Assembly (NCBI RefSeq): GCF_012927305.1
Contig: NZ_JABBGH010000002.1
Coordinates: 496,001-560,000 of the forward strand
Direction: 5' to 3'
Source of the DNA: Hymenobacter polaris
GTDB taxonomy: Bacteria > Bacteroidota > Bacteroidia > Cytophagales > Hymenobacteraceae
Length of the DNA: 64,000 bases
A program made the translations under genes and the position numbers. The stretch's first letter is position 1. The number at the start of each line of letters is the position of its first letter. Below, in pieces: positions 37,978-46,531 of the stretch. Below the pieces are notes generated by a model that was not told where the DNA came from, did not search any database, and saw nothing but the letters and a program-made list of their open reading frames with translations.

Positions 37978-39765
37978 ATGACGAAACATACCTATGACAT
38001 GGGGGTGGTGGGCAACTGCGCCTTCCTGGCCCTCATTGGCACCGATACGGCCGTGCGCTGGCTCTGCTGGCCCCGCTTTGATAGCAGCTTCGTGTTCGGG
38101 CCCCTGCTCGACGAGCAGAAGGGCGGCGAGTACAGCATCCGGCCGGCGGCAGCCGAGTTCACGTCCAGCCAGCACTACGTGCAGAATACCAACGTGCTGT
38201 GCACCGAAATTACTACGGAGGATGGCCGTTACCGCGTCACCGACTTCGCGCCGCGCTTTATGCAGTACGAGCGCTACTACAAGCCGCTTATGCTCATTCG
38301 CAAGGTAGAGCCGCTGGAAGGTACCCCTAGGGTGCGGGTGGCGTGCCGGCCGGTGGGCAGCTACGGTGAGCAGGAGCTGACGCGCCGCCGCAGCTCCAAC
38401 CACATCGCGTTTTTGGGGCTGGAAGAAGAGGTGCGCCTCACCACCAACATCCCGCTCACCTACGTGCTCGATGAGGAGGACTTCACCCTTAACGAGGTCA
38501 AGTACCTGGTGCTCACCTACGGCGCGCCCCTGGAGGCCGCCCTCGAAAGCACTGCCGAGCGCTTCCTGACCAGCACGCTGGCTTACTGGCGCGGCTGGGT
38601 GAAGAGCACCAGCATTGGGCAGTTTCACCAGAGCCAGGTCATTCGCTCGGCCCTGGCCCTCAAGATTCACCAGTACGAGGACACGGGCGCCATTATCGCG
38701 GCCAGCACCACCAGCCTGCCCGAGGCGCCCGGCAGCACCCGCAACTGGGACTACCGCTTCTGCTGGATGCGCGACACCTACTACATCCTCACGGCCTTCA
38801 ACAACATCGGCCACTCGGAGGAGATGGAGCGCTACTTCCACTTCATCGCCAACCTCTCGACCCGCGCCGCCGACAAGTATCAGCCGCTCTACGGCATCGG
38901 CGGCCAGAGCAAACTGGTGGAAAAAGAGCTGCCCCTGGCCGGCTACCTCGGCAACCAGCCCGTGCGCATCGGCAACGACGCCTACACCCACATTCAGAAC
39001 GACGTGTACGGGCAGGTGCTGGTGGCGCTGCTGCCGCTCTACGTCGACTGCCGCTTTCAGGAGCCCAGCCGCGCCGTGCCGCTCTCGCTGGTAGAGGAAA
39101 GCCTGCGCCTGATAGAATTGACTATGGACCAGCCCGACGCCGGCCTCTGGGAGTTCCGCCACATTGCCCAGAAGCACTGCTACACTTACCTCTTTCACTG
39201 GGCCGGCAGCCACGCCGCCTTGCGCGTAGCCCGGTCCCTAGGGCACCAGGAACTGGCCGCTAAGGCCCAGCGCCTCATCGAGGCGTCGGAAGCGCACATC
39301 GAGCAGTGCTTTGATATTGAGCGCGGTGTGTACACCAACGCCATCAACTCGGAGCACCTCGATGCCAGCACCATTCAGCTCATCACCATGGGCTACCTCG
39401 ACCCCAGCTCGGAAAAGGCCCGGCACCACCTGGTAGAGCTAGAAAAAGAGCTAAAAACCCCCGAAGGCCTCTTCTACCGCTACCGCCACCCCGACGACTT
39501 CGGTACGCCTGAAACTACCTTTCTTATCTGTTCCTTCTGGTACGTAGAAGCCCTGGCCTGCGTGGGCCGCCTCGACGAGGCCATCGCCGAGTTCGAGCAG
39601 CTGCTCACCTACACCAACCACCTAGGCCTGCTGAGCGAGGACGTGGATGCCAAAACCGGCTCGCAGTGGGGCAACTTCCCGCAGGCCTACAGCCACGTGG
39701 GCTTAGTAAACGCCGCCTACCGCATCGCCAAAAAGCGCGACCGCCCCCAGTTCGTAGGCTATTAA
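37978..39765 (+). CDS. GH15 glucoamylase/trehalase-family protein
   Basis: 595 residues, no signal peptide. It opens DMGVVGNCAFLALIGTDTAV, RWLCWPRFDSSFVFG, the typical N-terminus of bacterial GH15 enzymes. The (alpha/alpha)6 catalytic domain contains NWDYRFCWMRDTYY (about 255), PDAGLWEFRHIAQKH with the first acid Glu (about 392) and LLSEDVDAKTGSQWGNFPQA with the catalytic base Glu near 551. Related enzymes hydrolyse alpha-1,4/1,6-glucosidic bonds or trehalose. In this phylum, GH15 genes are frequently near otsAB; the OtsA-OtsB fusion in this window lies 14 kb away. Convergent with the haloperoxidase-like gene through a 37-bp perfect inverted repeat. Confidence 0.92.
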   Translation: MTKHTYDMGVVGNCAFLALIGTDTAVRWLCWPRFDSSFVFGPLLDEQKGGEYSIRPAAAEFTSSQHYVQNTNVLCTEITTEDGRYRVTDFAPRFMQYERYYKPLMLIRKVEPLEGTPRVRVACRPVGSYGEQELTRRRSSNHIAFLGLEEEVRLTTNIPLTYVLDEEDFTLNEVKYLVLTYGAPLEAALESTAERFLTSTLAYWRGWVKSTSIGQFHQSQVIRSALALKIHQYEDTGAIIAASTTSLPEAPGSTRNWDYRFCWMRDTYYILTAFNNIGHSEEMERYFHFIANLSTRAADKYQPLYGIGGQSKLVEKELPLAGYLGNQPVRIGNDAYTHIQNDVYGQVLVALLPLYVDCRFQEPSRAVPLSLVEESLRLIELTMDQPDAGLWEFRHIAQKHCYTYLFHWAGSHAALRVARSLGHQELAAKAQRLIEASEAHIEQCFDIERGVYTNAINSEHLDASTIQLITMGYLDPSSEKARHHLVELEKELKTPEGLFYRYRHPDDFGTPETTFLICSFWYVEALACVGRLDEAIAEFEQLLTYTNHLGLLSEDVDAKTGSQWGNFPQAYSHVGLVNAAYRIAKKRDRPQFVGY

Positions 39766-39789
39766 AGCAAATTCGTAGTTAGCGTTTAA

Positions 39790-39873
39790 GGTCGCCCACC
39801 GCGCGCAACCCCACCCCCGGCCCCTCTCCCGGAGGGGAGGGGCCGGGGGTGGGGTTGCGCGCGGTGGGCGACC
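39790..39873. repeat. 37-bp perfect GC-rich inverted repeat between convergent genes
   Basis: Arms 39790-39826 (GGTCGCCCACCGCGCGCAAC then CCCACCCCCGGCCCCTC) and 39837-39873 are exact complements with a 10-nt loop. It fills the 112-bp junction of the GH15 and haloperoxidase-like genes. It lacks T-runs at its ends, so it is a strong hairpin rather than a canonical terminator. Confidence 0.88.
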
Positions 39874-39877
39874 TACC

Positions 39878-41212
39878 CTAGGGCTTGTAGCCTGTGCTGC
39901 GCACCTTAGCTACCAAAAAGCGCCCGATGCGCTGGCCCTGCGCAGTGCCGTTGGTGCAGCTTTCGAGGTAGTGAATGCCGCCGTACAGGCGCGAGATGGC
40001 AGCCTCCTGCGATGCTTGCTGGAACGAGGTGAATTTGCGCTCGCCGCTGCCGAAGGGTATTTCGGTATTATCGACGTAGGCAATTTTGTCGCCCAGCAGG
40101 TAGGTCAGCAGCTCGGCCGAGGCCTGCGACACCACGGCGTGCCCGCTCGTGTACTCGGGGAAGGGCGGCGTTTGCAGCAGCGGCTGCCACTTCACGTCCA
40201 TGTAGCGGTTGATGTAGGTTTCGGGGCGAATGCGGTTGGTGAGGTACTTGGCATCCCAGCAGCAGATGAAGGCATCCATCAGGGTGATGCCCTCCAGGCA
40301 CAGCACGGCTATCGTGTTGTCGAAGCCCACCTTGCGCTGCCGCGCCACCAGGGCCGCAATGTTCATCCAGTGCCCGCCGGGGCTGATTTTTTTGAAGCCG
40401 ATGGCCATGTGGCCCGCCGTGCTTATCGCAAACGGGTTGCAATCCCAGAACTGCGCTATCTCGTTTTGCGCGGGCGTCAGGTGCTGGCGCACGTTGTATA
40501 CGATGCGCGCCCCCCGGTAAAAAGCCGAGGCGGTATCCTTGCTGAAGGGCGCGCACGCGGCGGGCCGAAACTCGCTGGCCGAGTCGATGACCAGCGGGCG
40601 AATGGTTTTCCAGTTGGGCTCTACGGGCTCGAAGTAGGCCGGCGGCGTAGGGCGCCAGTAGCCCTCGCCCACCAGCGGCGTGTAGCGCTTCAGGGCGCTG
40701 AGCTGGCCGTAGTGGTCGCCCTGGGAAAAGCGCACGACCGCCGCCGCTGCCGCGCGGGCCGCCCGCACCGAGCGCGCCAGCGTGCTGGCGCTCACGCCCT
40801 GGCGGGTCATTTCTTGCTCAAAGGCGGCTTCTTCTTCGGCCAGGCTCTCGCCCGAGGGCAGCAGCCGCCGGGCGCTTTCCAGCATGCAGTAGTAGGCGGC
40901 TAGCTGGTAGTCGTAGTCCGCCGCCACCGTGTCGAGCCCGATGCTGGCCGGAAATCCCTGCACGAGGCGCGCCAGCGGGGGCAGGTGCGGGTTGTGCGCT
41001 GCCGCCAGGCAGTAGGGGCCCATCAGGGTGTAGGCGTAGTAGCGCGCGGCGGCGGGCGGGCTTATCACGTCGTGCACCATCGTCAGGTTGATGATGTCGA
41101 GGGCTTTGCCGGGGTCGGGGGGGCTAGGCCGGTGCGGAGCGCGGGCCAGGCCCGCGAAGGTGCTCAGCAGCGCAACTACTACTAGCACCAAGCTGCTAAG
41201 ACGCTGGTTCAC
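39878..41212 (-). CDS. Vanadium-dependent haloperoxidase/PAP2-like protein
   Basis: 444 residues with a signal peptide (SSLVLVVVALLSTFAGLARA). The C-terminal half carries the PAP2/vanadium chloroperoxidase motifs: NRIRPETYIN (Arg-Pro of motif 1), PPFPEYTSGHAVVS (SGH of motif 2) and SRLYGGIHYLES (motif 3: R and the His of GGIHY). The N-terminal helical domain (LTMVHDVISPPAAARYYAY) matches vanadate-haloperoxidase-related proteins. The fold oxidizes halides with bound vanadate or acts as an acid phosphatase; which applies here is not clear. It starts at GTG (41212). It is alone, with a palindromic repeat upstream. Confidence 0.86.
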   Translation of the reverse strand: MNQRLSSLVLVVVALLSTFAGLARAPHRPSPPDPGKALDIINLTMVHDVISPPAAARYYAYTLMGPYCLAAAHNPHLPPLARLVQGFPASIGLDTVAADYDYQLAAYYCMLESARRLLPSGESLAEEEAAFEQEMTRQGVSASTLARSVRAARAAAAAVVRFSQGDHYGQLSALKRYTPLVGEGYWRPTPPAYFEPVEPNWKTIRPLVIDSASEFRPAACAPFSKDTASAFYRGARIVYNVRQHLTPAQNEIAQFWDCNPFAISTAGHMAIGFKKISPGGHWMNIAALVARQRKVGFDNTIAVLCLEGITLMDAFICCWDAKYLTNRIRPETYINRYMDVKWQPLLQTPPFPEYTSGHAVVSQASAELLTYLLGDKIAYVDNTEIPFGSGERKFTSFQQASQEAAISRLYGGIHYLESCTNGTAQGQRIGRFLVAKVRSTGYKP

Positions 41213-41271
41213 TTTTGAGTTACTAAAAAAGCTAGTAGACTTATTCCTGAATTTGGAAACAACAAAACTTG

Positions 41272-41371
41272 GTCGTCCTGCTGAGCTTGTCGAAGCAGCT
41301 CTATCGCTTCATTGCAACGGTATGGCGTACTACTGAGGTAGAGATGCTTCGACAAGCTCAGCATGATGGAC
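41272..41371. repeat. Copy of the CATGCTGAGC/GAAGCATCTCT palindromic repeat
   Basis: The left arm GTCGTCCTGCTGAGCTTGTC then GAAGCAGCTCTATC matches the complement of the right arm GGTAGAGATGCTTCGACAAG then CTCAGCATGATGGAC (41337-41371). The centre is AT/GC-mixed with partial pairing. The outer sequence CCTGAATT (41246-41253) / AATTCAGG (41389-41396) forms a further arm pair. Lies between two minus-strand genes (haloperoxidase-like start and UnbV stop). Confidence 0.8.
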
Positions 41372-41403
41372 GTTTTTTTGATTTAGCTAATTCAGGAACA
41401 GGC

Positions 41404-44400
41404 TTATTCTTTGTAAAACTGCACCGGGCCGTTGCTCACGCCCACCACCAGGTAGGGCTGCCGGTTCACCAGCAGCTCACTCACCGATTTCACGTCGCCC
41501 AGCACGCAGATGCCGGCCGCCGGCTGGCGCACGTAGCTGAAATGCCCCTTGCCGTCGCCCTGCAGCAGGCAGCCGTAGTTGGCGTCCAGGCTGCCTATTT
41601 TCAGGCGGTTATCGGTATGGTTGCCCAGCAGCAGCAAGTCGGGGTGGCCGTCGTGGTTGTAGTCGCCGCTGGTAATCTGGCTCACCATCGAAAACTGGGC
41701 CTGCATGGGCAACTCGGTAGGCACGAACTTACCCTTGGTGTTGAGGTAGAGCATGGTGCGCAGCTCGGTGGCTTGCAACTTGCTGGCCTTGGCCAGCTCG
41801 CCGTTCGGAAAGATGTCCGCCATCGTCGCGTCAGCATAGGATTTGTAGGAGGTAAAGCGGCGACGCATGGGGTATATCACTTCGTTTAGCTCGTCGCGGC
41901 TCACGAAGGGGTAACTCTTGCCATCCATGTAGAAGTTCAGGAACGGGTCGATGGAGCCATTGCCGTCAAAGTCAGCGTAATACAGCTCGGCGGGCTCTTG
42001 GGTGGTGGCGCGCAGCGGGCTGTTCAGCCCCAGGTTGCCGGCCACCAGGTCGGGCAGCCCATCCTGGTTCACGTCGGCCACGTGCAGGCTCGCCCAAAAG
42101 CCCGCCTGGGGCGTGGCAAAGTAGGCGGCCGTTTGGTCCTGGAAGCCCTGCGCGGTATTGGCCCACACGGTCAGCGGCATCATCTCGCCGCACAGCACCA
42201 GGTCTTTGCGGCCGTCCTTGTTCAGGTCCACCCACTGCGCGTCGGTTACCATGCCGGCGGTGGCAAATGGCACGGTGGCCGCTGCAAACTGCCCGTGGCC
42301 GTTGTTGAGCAGCAGGTAGCTGGGGGGCGCCATAGGGTAGCGGCCCGGCACCACGCGCCCACCCACAAACAGGTCGAGGTCGCCGTCGTTGTCGGCATCG
42401 GCCGGCCGCACGCAGCTCTTGCTGCCAGCCGTGAGCACGGGCAGCGCGGCCGGCGCCAGGGTCAGGTGGCCGTGGCCGTCGTTTAGGTATAGCTCGTCTT
42501 GCAGCTCAGCCTGCCCGGCCTCGTAGAGCGCGTAGCCGCCTTTGGCCAGGTACAGGTCGGGATAGCCGTCGCCGGTGGCATCGAAGAAGGCGGCGGCGGC
42601 CACCGTACCGGCCGGCGCGCCGGCGGGGTGCCCTAGGGGAGCTTCTACAAACTTACCGCCCGGCTGCTGCACGTACAGCTTGCCCACTTCGTCCTTGGTG
42701 CCGCTCACAAATAGGTCGTCCAGCCCGTCCTTGTTCACGTCGGCCTTGGCCAGCACCGGCGCGGTTTTCGAGTACATAAACAGCATGAGCAGCTGCCGCT
42801 TAAAGTCGTTGAGCGCCACCTCCTCGGGCGTGAAGTTGAAGAGCGGCGCGGCGGGCTTAAACAGGCCGTTGGGGGCCGCGGCTACCCTAGGGGCCGGCCG
42901 GGCGGCGGGCGGGCCGCTCAGCTGCAGCGTTTGGTTGGCTTTCACAGCGGTGAGCAGCTGCCCTGCCTGGCCCGGCCACACAATGCGCACCGAGTCGGCC
43001 CGCGGCGCGGTGCCCAGCCCAAAGTGCAGGGCGGTGGGCAGGCACGAGAGGTAGCCACGCGTGGGGCTCACCTCCTGGTACTGCACCTGGCCGGGCGTGT
43101 ACACGTACACCTTGGCCCCTAGGGCCTGGGTGTTCGGGCCGGGGCTCTTTAGCTTCAGCGCCAGGTAGTTGGCGCGGTGCTCGTCGGCGCTGCGGTTGCG
43201 GTAGATGCTGGCCGCCTGGTTGATGGTGTTCACCACCAGGTCCAGGTCGCCATCGTTGTCGAGGTCGGCGTAGGCGGCGCCGTTCGACATGTTGGTTTGG
43301 CCCAGGCCCCATTCCTGCTGCTTGTTCGAGAACGTCAGGTTGTGCTCGTTGCGGAAGATGTAGTCCGGCACCGCCGTCGAGGGCATGGCCGTCACCAAGT
43401 CCATCAGCAAGAATGGCTCGCGGGCCATGGCCTTCTTAATCTTATAATCGCCCCAGTAGCGCAGAAAATCCTTGTTGGTATAATCGCGCAAGTAGCCGTT
43501 GCTGATGTAAATATCCTTGAACCCGTCGTTGTCGAAATCGGCAATTAGGGGGCACCAGCTCCAGTCGGTTTTGGCGACGCCGGCCAGTTGCGCAATTTCG
43601 CTAAACGTGCCGTCGCCATTGTTCAGGTGCAGCATATTGCGCATGTACTGCGGATATAAATCCTGCTGCAGCATCAGCCCGAAGGTTTCGTAATTCTCCT
43701 GGAGCTGCAGCGATTTTTGGCGGTGGTTGTCCGCCGGCAGCATGTCCAGGGTGAAAATATCGGGCAGCGCGTCGTTGTTAAAATCGGCAATATCGACGCC
43801 CATCGAAAAGTGCGAATGGTGCCGCAGCATCACCTGCGCCTGGTTGGTGAAGGTGCCGTTATGGTTATTGATATATAAATAGTCCGGCTCGTTGTAATCG
43901 TTGGTCACGTACACGTCGGCCCAGCCGTCCTTGTTCACGTCGGCCACGGCAATGCCCAGCCCAAACGTGAGCGGACTTTGCACGATGCCCGCCGCCTTGG
44001 ATACGTCCACGAAGTGGCCGTTCTCGTTCTTAAACAGCTTGTTGCCCGCCAGCGCGTCTACTTCGCTCTTGTGGCTAGCGAATTCCAGGTTGTCAATTTT
44101 TTTGACGTTGTGGTTGAGCAGGAACATGTCCAGGTCGCCGTCATTATCATAATCCAGAAACGCGGCCTGCGTGCTGTAGCCGGGGTCGTCGAGGCCGTAG
44201 CTTTTGGCCATTTCCTCAAATTTGGCGTTGCCCTGGTTGATGAATAATTGATTGCGGCGCGTGGCCTCGTCCTTCTTGCCCGAGTAGCACACGTAAATAT
44301 CCAGCAGGCCGTCGCCGTTGACGTCGGCCATCGTGGCGCCGGTTTTCCAGCCGTCCTTGCGCCCCTCCAAAAGCGGCGACGCCTGGCTGGTTATATCCTT

Positions 44401-44703
44401 AAACTTGAGGTTGCCCAAATTGGCGTACAAGCGGTTGGGGCGCATGTTGCCGGTGAAGAAAATATCCGGCAATCCGTCGTTGGTAACGTCGCCAATGGCC
44501 ACGCCGCCGCCGTTATAAAAATACTCGTAGGATAGGATATTAAGCGCCTCGCTTTCGCTAATGGCATTGTTGAACGCGATGCCCGTTTCCTTGGCATCGA
44601 GCAGCGTAAACAAGGGTTGCTGCGCCGCGCCGCGCCGCGCCACGCCAGTAAAAAGCACCGCGAGCAGCAGCCACTGCACACCAGCAAAACGACGATTACG
44701 CAT
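41404..44703 (-). CDS. ASPIC/UnbV and FG-GAP (VCBS) repeat surface protein
   Basis: 1099 residues with a signal peptide (VQWLLLAVLFTGVARRGAAQ). It is built of Ca-binding FG-GAP/VCBS blades; the repeating unit is D-x-N-x-D-G-x-x-D, e.g. DVNGDGLLDIYV, DYDNDGDLDMFL, DFDNDGFKDIYI, DLDNDGDLDLVV, DVNKDGLDDLFV, DADNDGDLDLFV and DYNHDGHPDLLL, at least twelve copies. Between two such propellers, residues about 512-591 form an ASPIC/UnbV domain (NYLALKLKSPGPNTQALGAK, VWPGQAG). In Bacteroidota this CRTAC1-like type is a regular partner of SusC/SusD. It follows susD on the same strand, but a hairpin lies between them. Role: probably an outer-surface glycan-binding protein of the locus. Confidence 0.93.
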   Translation of the reverse strand: MRNRRFAGVQWLLLAVLFTGVARRGAAQQPLFTLLDAKETGIAFNNAISESEALNILSYEYFYNGGGVAIGDVTNDGLPDIFFTGNMRPNRLYANLGNLKFKDITSQASPLLEGRKDGWKTGATMADVNGDGLLDIYVCYSGKKDEATRRNQLFINQGNAKFEEMAKSYGLDDPGYSTQAAFLDYDNDGDLDMFLLNHNVKKIDNLEFASHKSEVDALAGNKLFKNENGHFVDVSKAAGIVQSPLTFGLGIAVADVNKDGWADVYVTNDYNEPDYLYINNHNGTFTNQAQVMLRHHSHFSMGVDIADFNNDALPDIFTLDMLPADNHRQKSLQLQENYETFGLMLQQDLYPQYMRNMLHLNNGDGTFSEIAQLAGVAKTDWSWCPLIADFDNDGFKDIYISNGYLRDYTNKDFLRYWGDYKIKKAMAREPFLLMDLVTAMPSTAVPDYIFRNEHNLTFSNKQQEWGLGQTNMSNGAAYADLDNDGDLDLVVNTINQAASIYRNRSADEHRANYLALKLKSPGPNTQALGAKVYVYTPGQVQYQEVSPTRGYLSCLPTALHFGLGTAPRADSVRIVWPGQAGQLLTAVKANQTLQLSGPPAARPAPRVAAAPNGLFKPAAPLFNFTPEEVALNDFKRQLLMLFMYSKTAPVLAKADVNKDGLDDLFVSGTKDEVGKLYVQQPGGKFVEAPLGHPAGAPAGTVAAAAFFDATGDGYPDLYLAKGGYALYEAGQAELQDELYLNDGHGHLTLAPAALPVLTAGSKSCVRPADADNDGDLDLFVGGRVVPGRYPMAPPSYLLLNNGHGQFAAATVPFATAGMVTDAQWVDLNKDGRKDLVLCGEMMPLTVWANTAQGFQDQTAAYFATPQAGFWASLHVADVNQDGLPDLVAGNLGLNSPLRATTQEPAELYYADFDGNGSIDPFLNFYMDGKSYPFVSRDELNEVIYPMRRRFTSYKSYADATMADIFPNGELAKASKLQATELRTMLYLNTKGKFVPTELPMQAQFSMVSQITSGDYNHDGHPDLLLLGNHTDNRLKIGSLDANYGCLLQGDGKGHFSYVRQPAAGICVLGDVKSVSELLVNRQPYLVVGVSNGPVQFYKE

Positions 44704-44856
44704 AGGGGATTAAGGGATAAAGGCGCGGGCGATAAGCTAGGAACAACTCCGCGCGGCACTGGCCCAGCCCGTTGGTGATGACAGGCGCCAGCCAATAGCT
44801 AAGATACGATACCGCCCAGGGCCGGCCGCCGCCGCCTAGGGCCCCAGCAATGCGAA

Positions 44857-44902
44857 AAGCAAAGGCCTTACCCCAGGCTTGCCCGGCGTAAGGCCTTTGC
44901 TT
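44857..44902 (-). terminator. Hairpin with T-rich end after susD
   Basis: Perfect 15-bp stem (AAGCAAAGGCCTTAC 44857-44871 with GTAAGGCCTTTGCTT 44888-44902), 16-nt loop. On the minus strand it is followed by TTCGC-type sequence. It comes 23 bp after the susD stop and before the UnbV gene, so it could terminate or attenuate susCD transcription ahead of the UnbV gene. Confidence 0.8.
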
Positions 44903-44924
44903 ATAATAACGTATTAACCAGTGC

Positions 44925-46523
44925 TTACTTGTCCCACCACACGCGCGAGGTCAGCAGGTCGCCGCCACTCAGGCTGGCCACGCCGGCCGCGTAGCCAGTG
45001 GGATTGTTGCCAATTTCGGTGGCCGGGTAAATCATGCGGCGTGGAATGGTGGCGTTGGTCACGTTGCCGGGGTAGTTGACGGGCGTTAGCACGGGGTAGC
45101 CCGAGCGGCGCCAGTTAAACCAAGCTTCGAGGAAGTTGAACGTGGTGCAGGTTTCCACCCAGTACTGCTCGTTTATCTGCTGCAGCTGCTGCGCAGTGTT
45201 CGAACTGAGCGGGTTGGCCGCTACGAAGGTCGTGATGGTGCTCGTGCTGATGGTGGCGTTGGTGCTGAACTGGCCCAGCGACTCCAGGGCGCTGCGCAGG
45301 CCGTTGGCGTAGTGCGTGGCGGCATTGGCGCCCACGCTCCAGCCGCGGTTGGCGGCTTCGGCCAGCAGGTACTCGGTTTCGGCGTAAGTCAGCAGGAAGA
45401 TGGGGGCGTTGCGCTGCAAGTACACGTTCAGGCGCGGGCGCGAGTAGTTGCCCAGCGGGGCGAGGTCGGTGCCGCTGCCCGTGGGGCCGGGGTAGTCCGT
45501 GCGCTTGCGGATGTCGTTGGCGCCGCCCGTCAGGTCGTAGCCGTTGGGCAGGCCGCGCTGCAGGCTGGGCGTGTTGTCGCCGGCCAGGCTCTGGTTGGCG
45601 TTGTTGATGGCGCCGGCCGCTGGTATCTCGGCAATGGCCCCTAGGCGCGGGTCGTTGGAGTTGCGCAGGTAGTCAATCAGCGTTTTGCTCCACTTCACTT
45701 CCCGGAAGTCGTCGGTCGTCAGCAGCGCGTTGGTGCTCGCGTTCTGCGTGTCGCCGTAGCTGATGTCGGTTTTCACGTAAGCATTGTCCGAAGTGCCGGC
45801 CATAGTGCCCGCGGCGGCCGCCTTTTCGGTGTAGGTCTTGGCCAGCGTGGGGTTCACCTTAGTCATGCGCATGGCCACGCGCACCATCAGCGAGTAGCCC
45901 AGCTTTTTCCACTTCGCCACGTCGCCGCCGTACAGCAAGTCGCCCGAGGCCGTGGGGCCGCTGGTGCTCAGGCTGGCGATGGCCGCGTCGAGTTGCGTCA
46001 GCAGGGCCGGGTAAATGTCCTGCTGCTTGTCGTACTGCGGCGTCACAATGCCCGCCGCGGCCTGTACTGCTTGCGTGTAAGGCACGTCGCCGTAGGTGTC
46101 GGTGATGCGCTGAAATATCATCACCTCCATGATGTTGCTGATGGCGATGACGTTGGCGTAGCGGGTGGCGCTCTGCGTGTTGGCCACGCTGATGGCCTGC
46201 TGCAGGCGGCTGATGGCCGTGTAGCCCTGGCTGAAAATGAGCGCCTGGTAGCCCGTAAAGCCGCCCGCGTTCACGTACTTATCGCCGTTGCCGTAGTAGT
46301 TGAAGGTGCTGGCCAGGCCTTGGATGGCGGGCGCTTCATAGAGCAGCTGCCCGTAGCCGGTGTTGGCAAAAGTCAGCTCGCCGTCGGTGAGCAGGTAGTT
46401 GGGGTCGAGGTTGCTGGCCGAGGCGGCGTTGGGGTTGGTATTTATCTGGTCGAGGTATTTCTCGGAGCAGGATGAACTCCCTAAAAGGGCCGCCAGCGCA
46501 ACGAAAGGAATTAGCTTTTTCAT
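44925..46523 (-). CDS. SusD/RagB-family outer-membrane lipoprotein
   Basis: 532 residues. The lipobox GSSSC gives Cys19 as lipidation site. The SusD-like fold is indicated by DQINTNPNAAS, DPNYLLTDGELTFAN, an alpha-helical core with TPR-like units, EWVETCTTFNFLEAWFNWRR (the conserved C-terminal region) and a final GGDLLTSRVWWDK. SusD proteins cap the SusC transporter and bind glycan or peptide substrates at the cell surface. Only 8 bp separate it from the susC-like gene upstream, so they are translated from one message. Its size is typical. Substrate: unknown; two fucosidase genes stand upstream. Confidence 0.94.
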   Translation of the reverse strand: MKKLIPFVALAALLGSSSCSEKYLDQINTNPNAASASNLDPNYLLTDGELTFANTGYGQLLYEAPAIQGLASTFNYYGNGDKYVNAGGFTGYQALIFSQGYTAISRLQQAISVANTQSATRYANVIAISNIMEVMIFQRITDTYGDVPYTQAVQAAAGIVTPQYDKQQDIYPALLTQLDAAIASLSTSGPTASGDLLYGGDVAKWKKLGYSLMVRVAMRMTKVNPTLAKTYTEKAAAAGTMAGTSDNAYVKTDISYGDTQNASTNALLTTDDFREVKWSKTLIDYLRNSNDPRLGAIAEIPAAGAINNANQSLAGDNTPSLQRGLPNGYDLTGGANDIRKRTDYPGPTGSGTDLAPLGNYSRPRLNVYLQRNAPIFLLTYAETEYLLAEAANRGWSVGANAATHYANGLRSALESLGQFSTNATISTSTITTFVAANPLSSNTAQQLQQINEQYWVETCTTFNFLEAWFNWRRSGYPVLTPVNYPGNVTNATIPRRMIYPATEIGNNPTGYAAGVASLSGGDLLTSRVWWDK

Positions 46524-46531
46524 GGCGTCGC

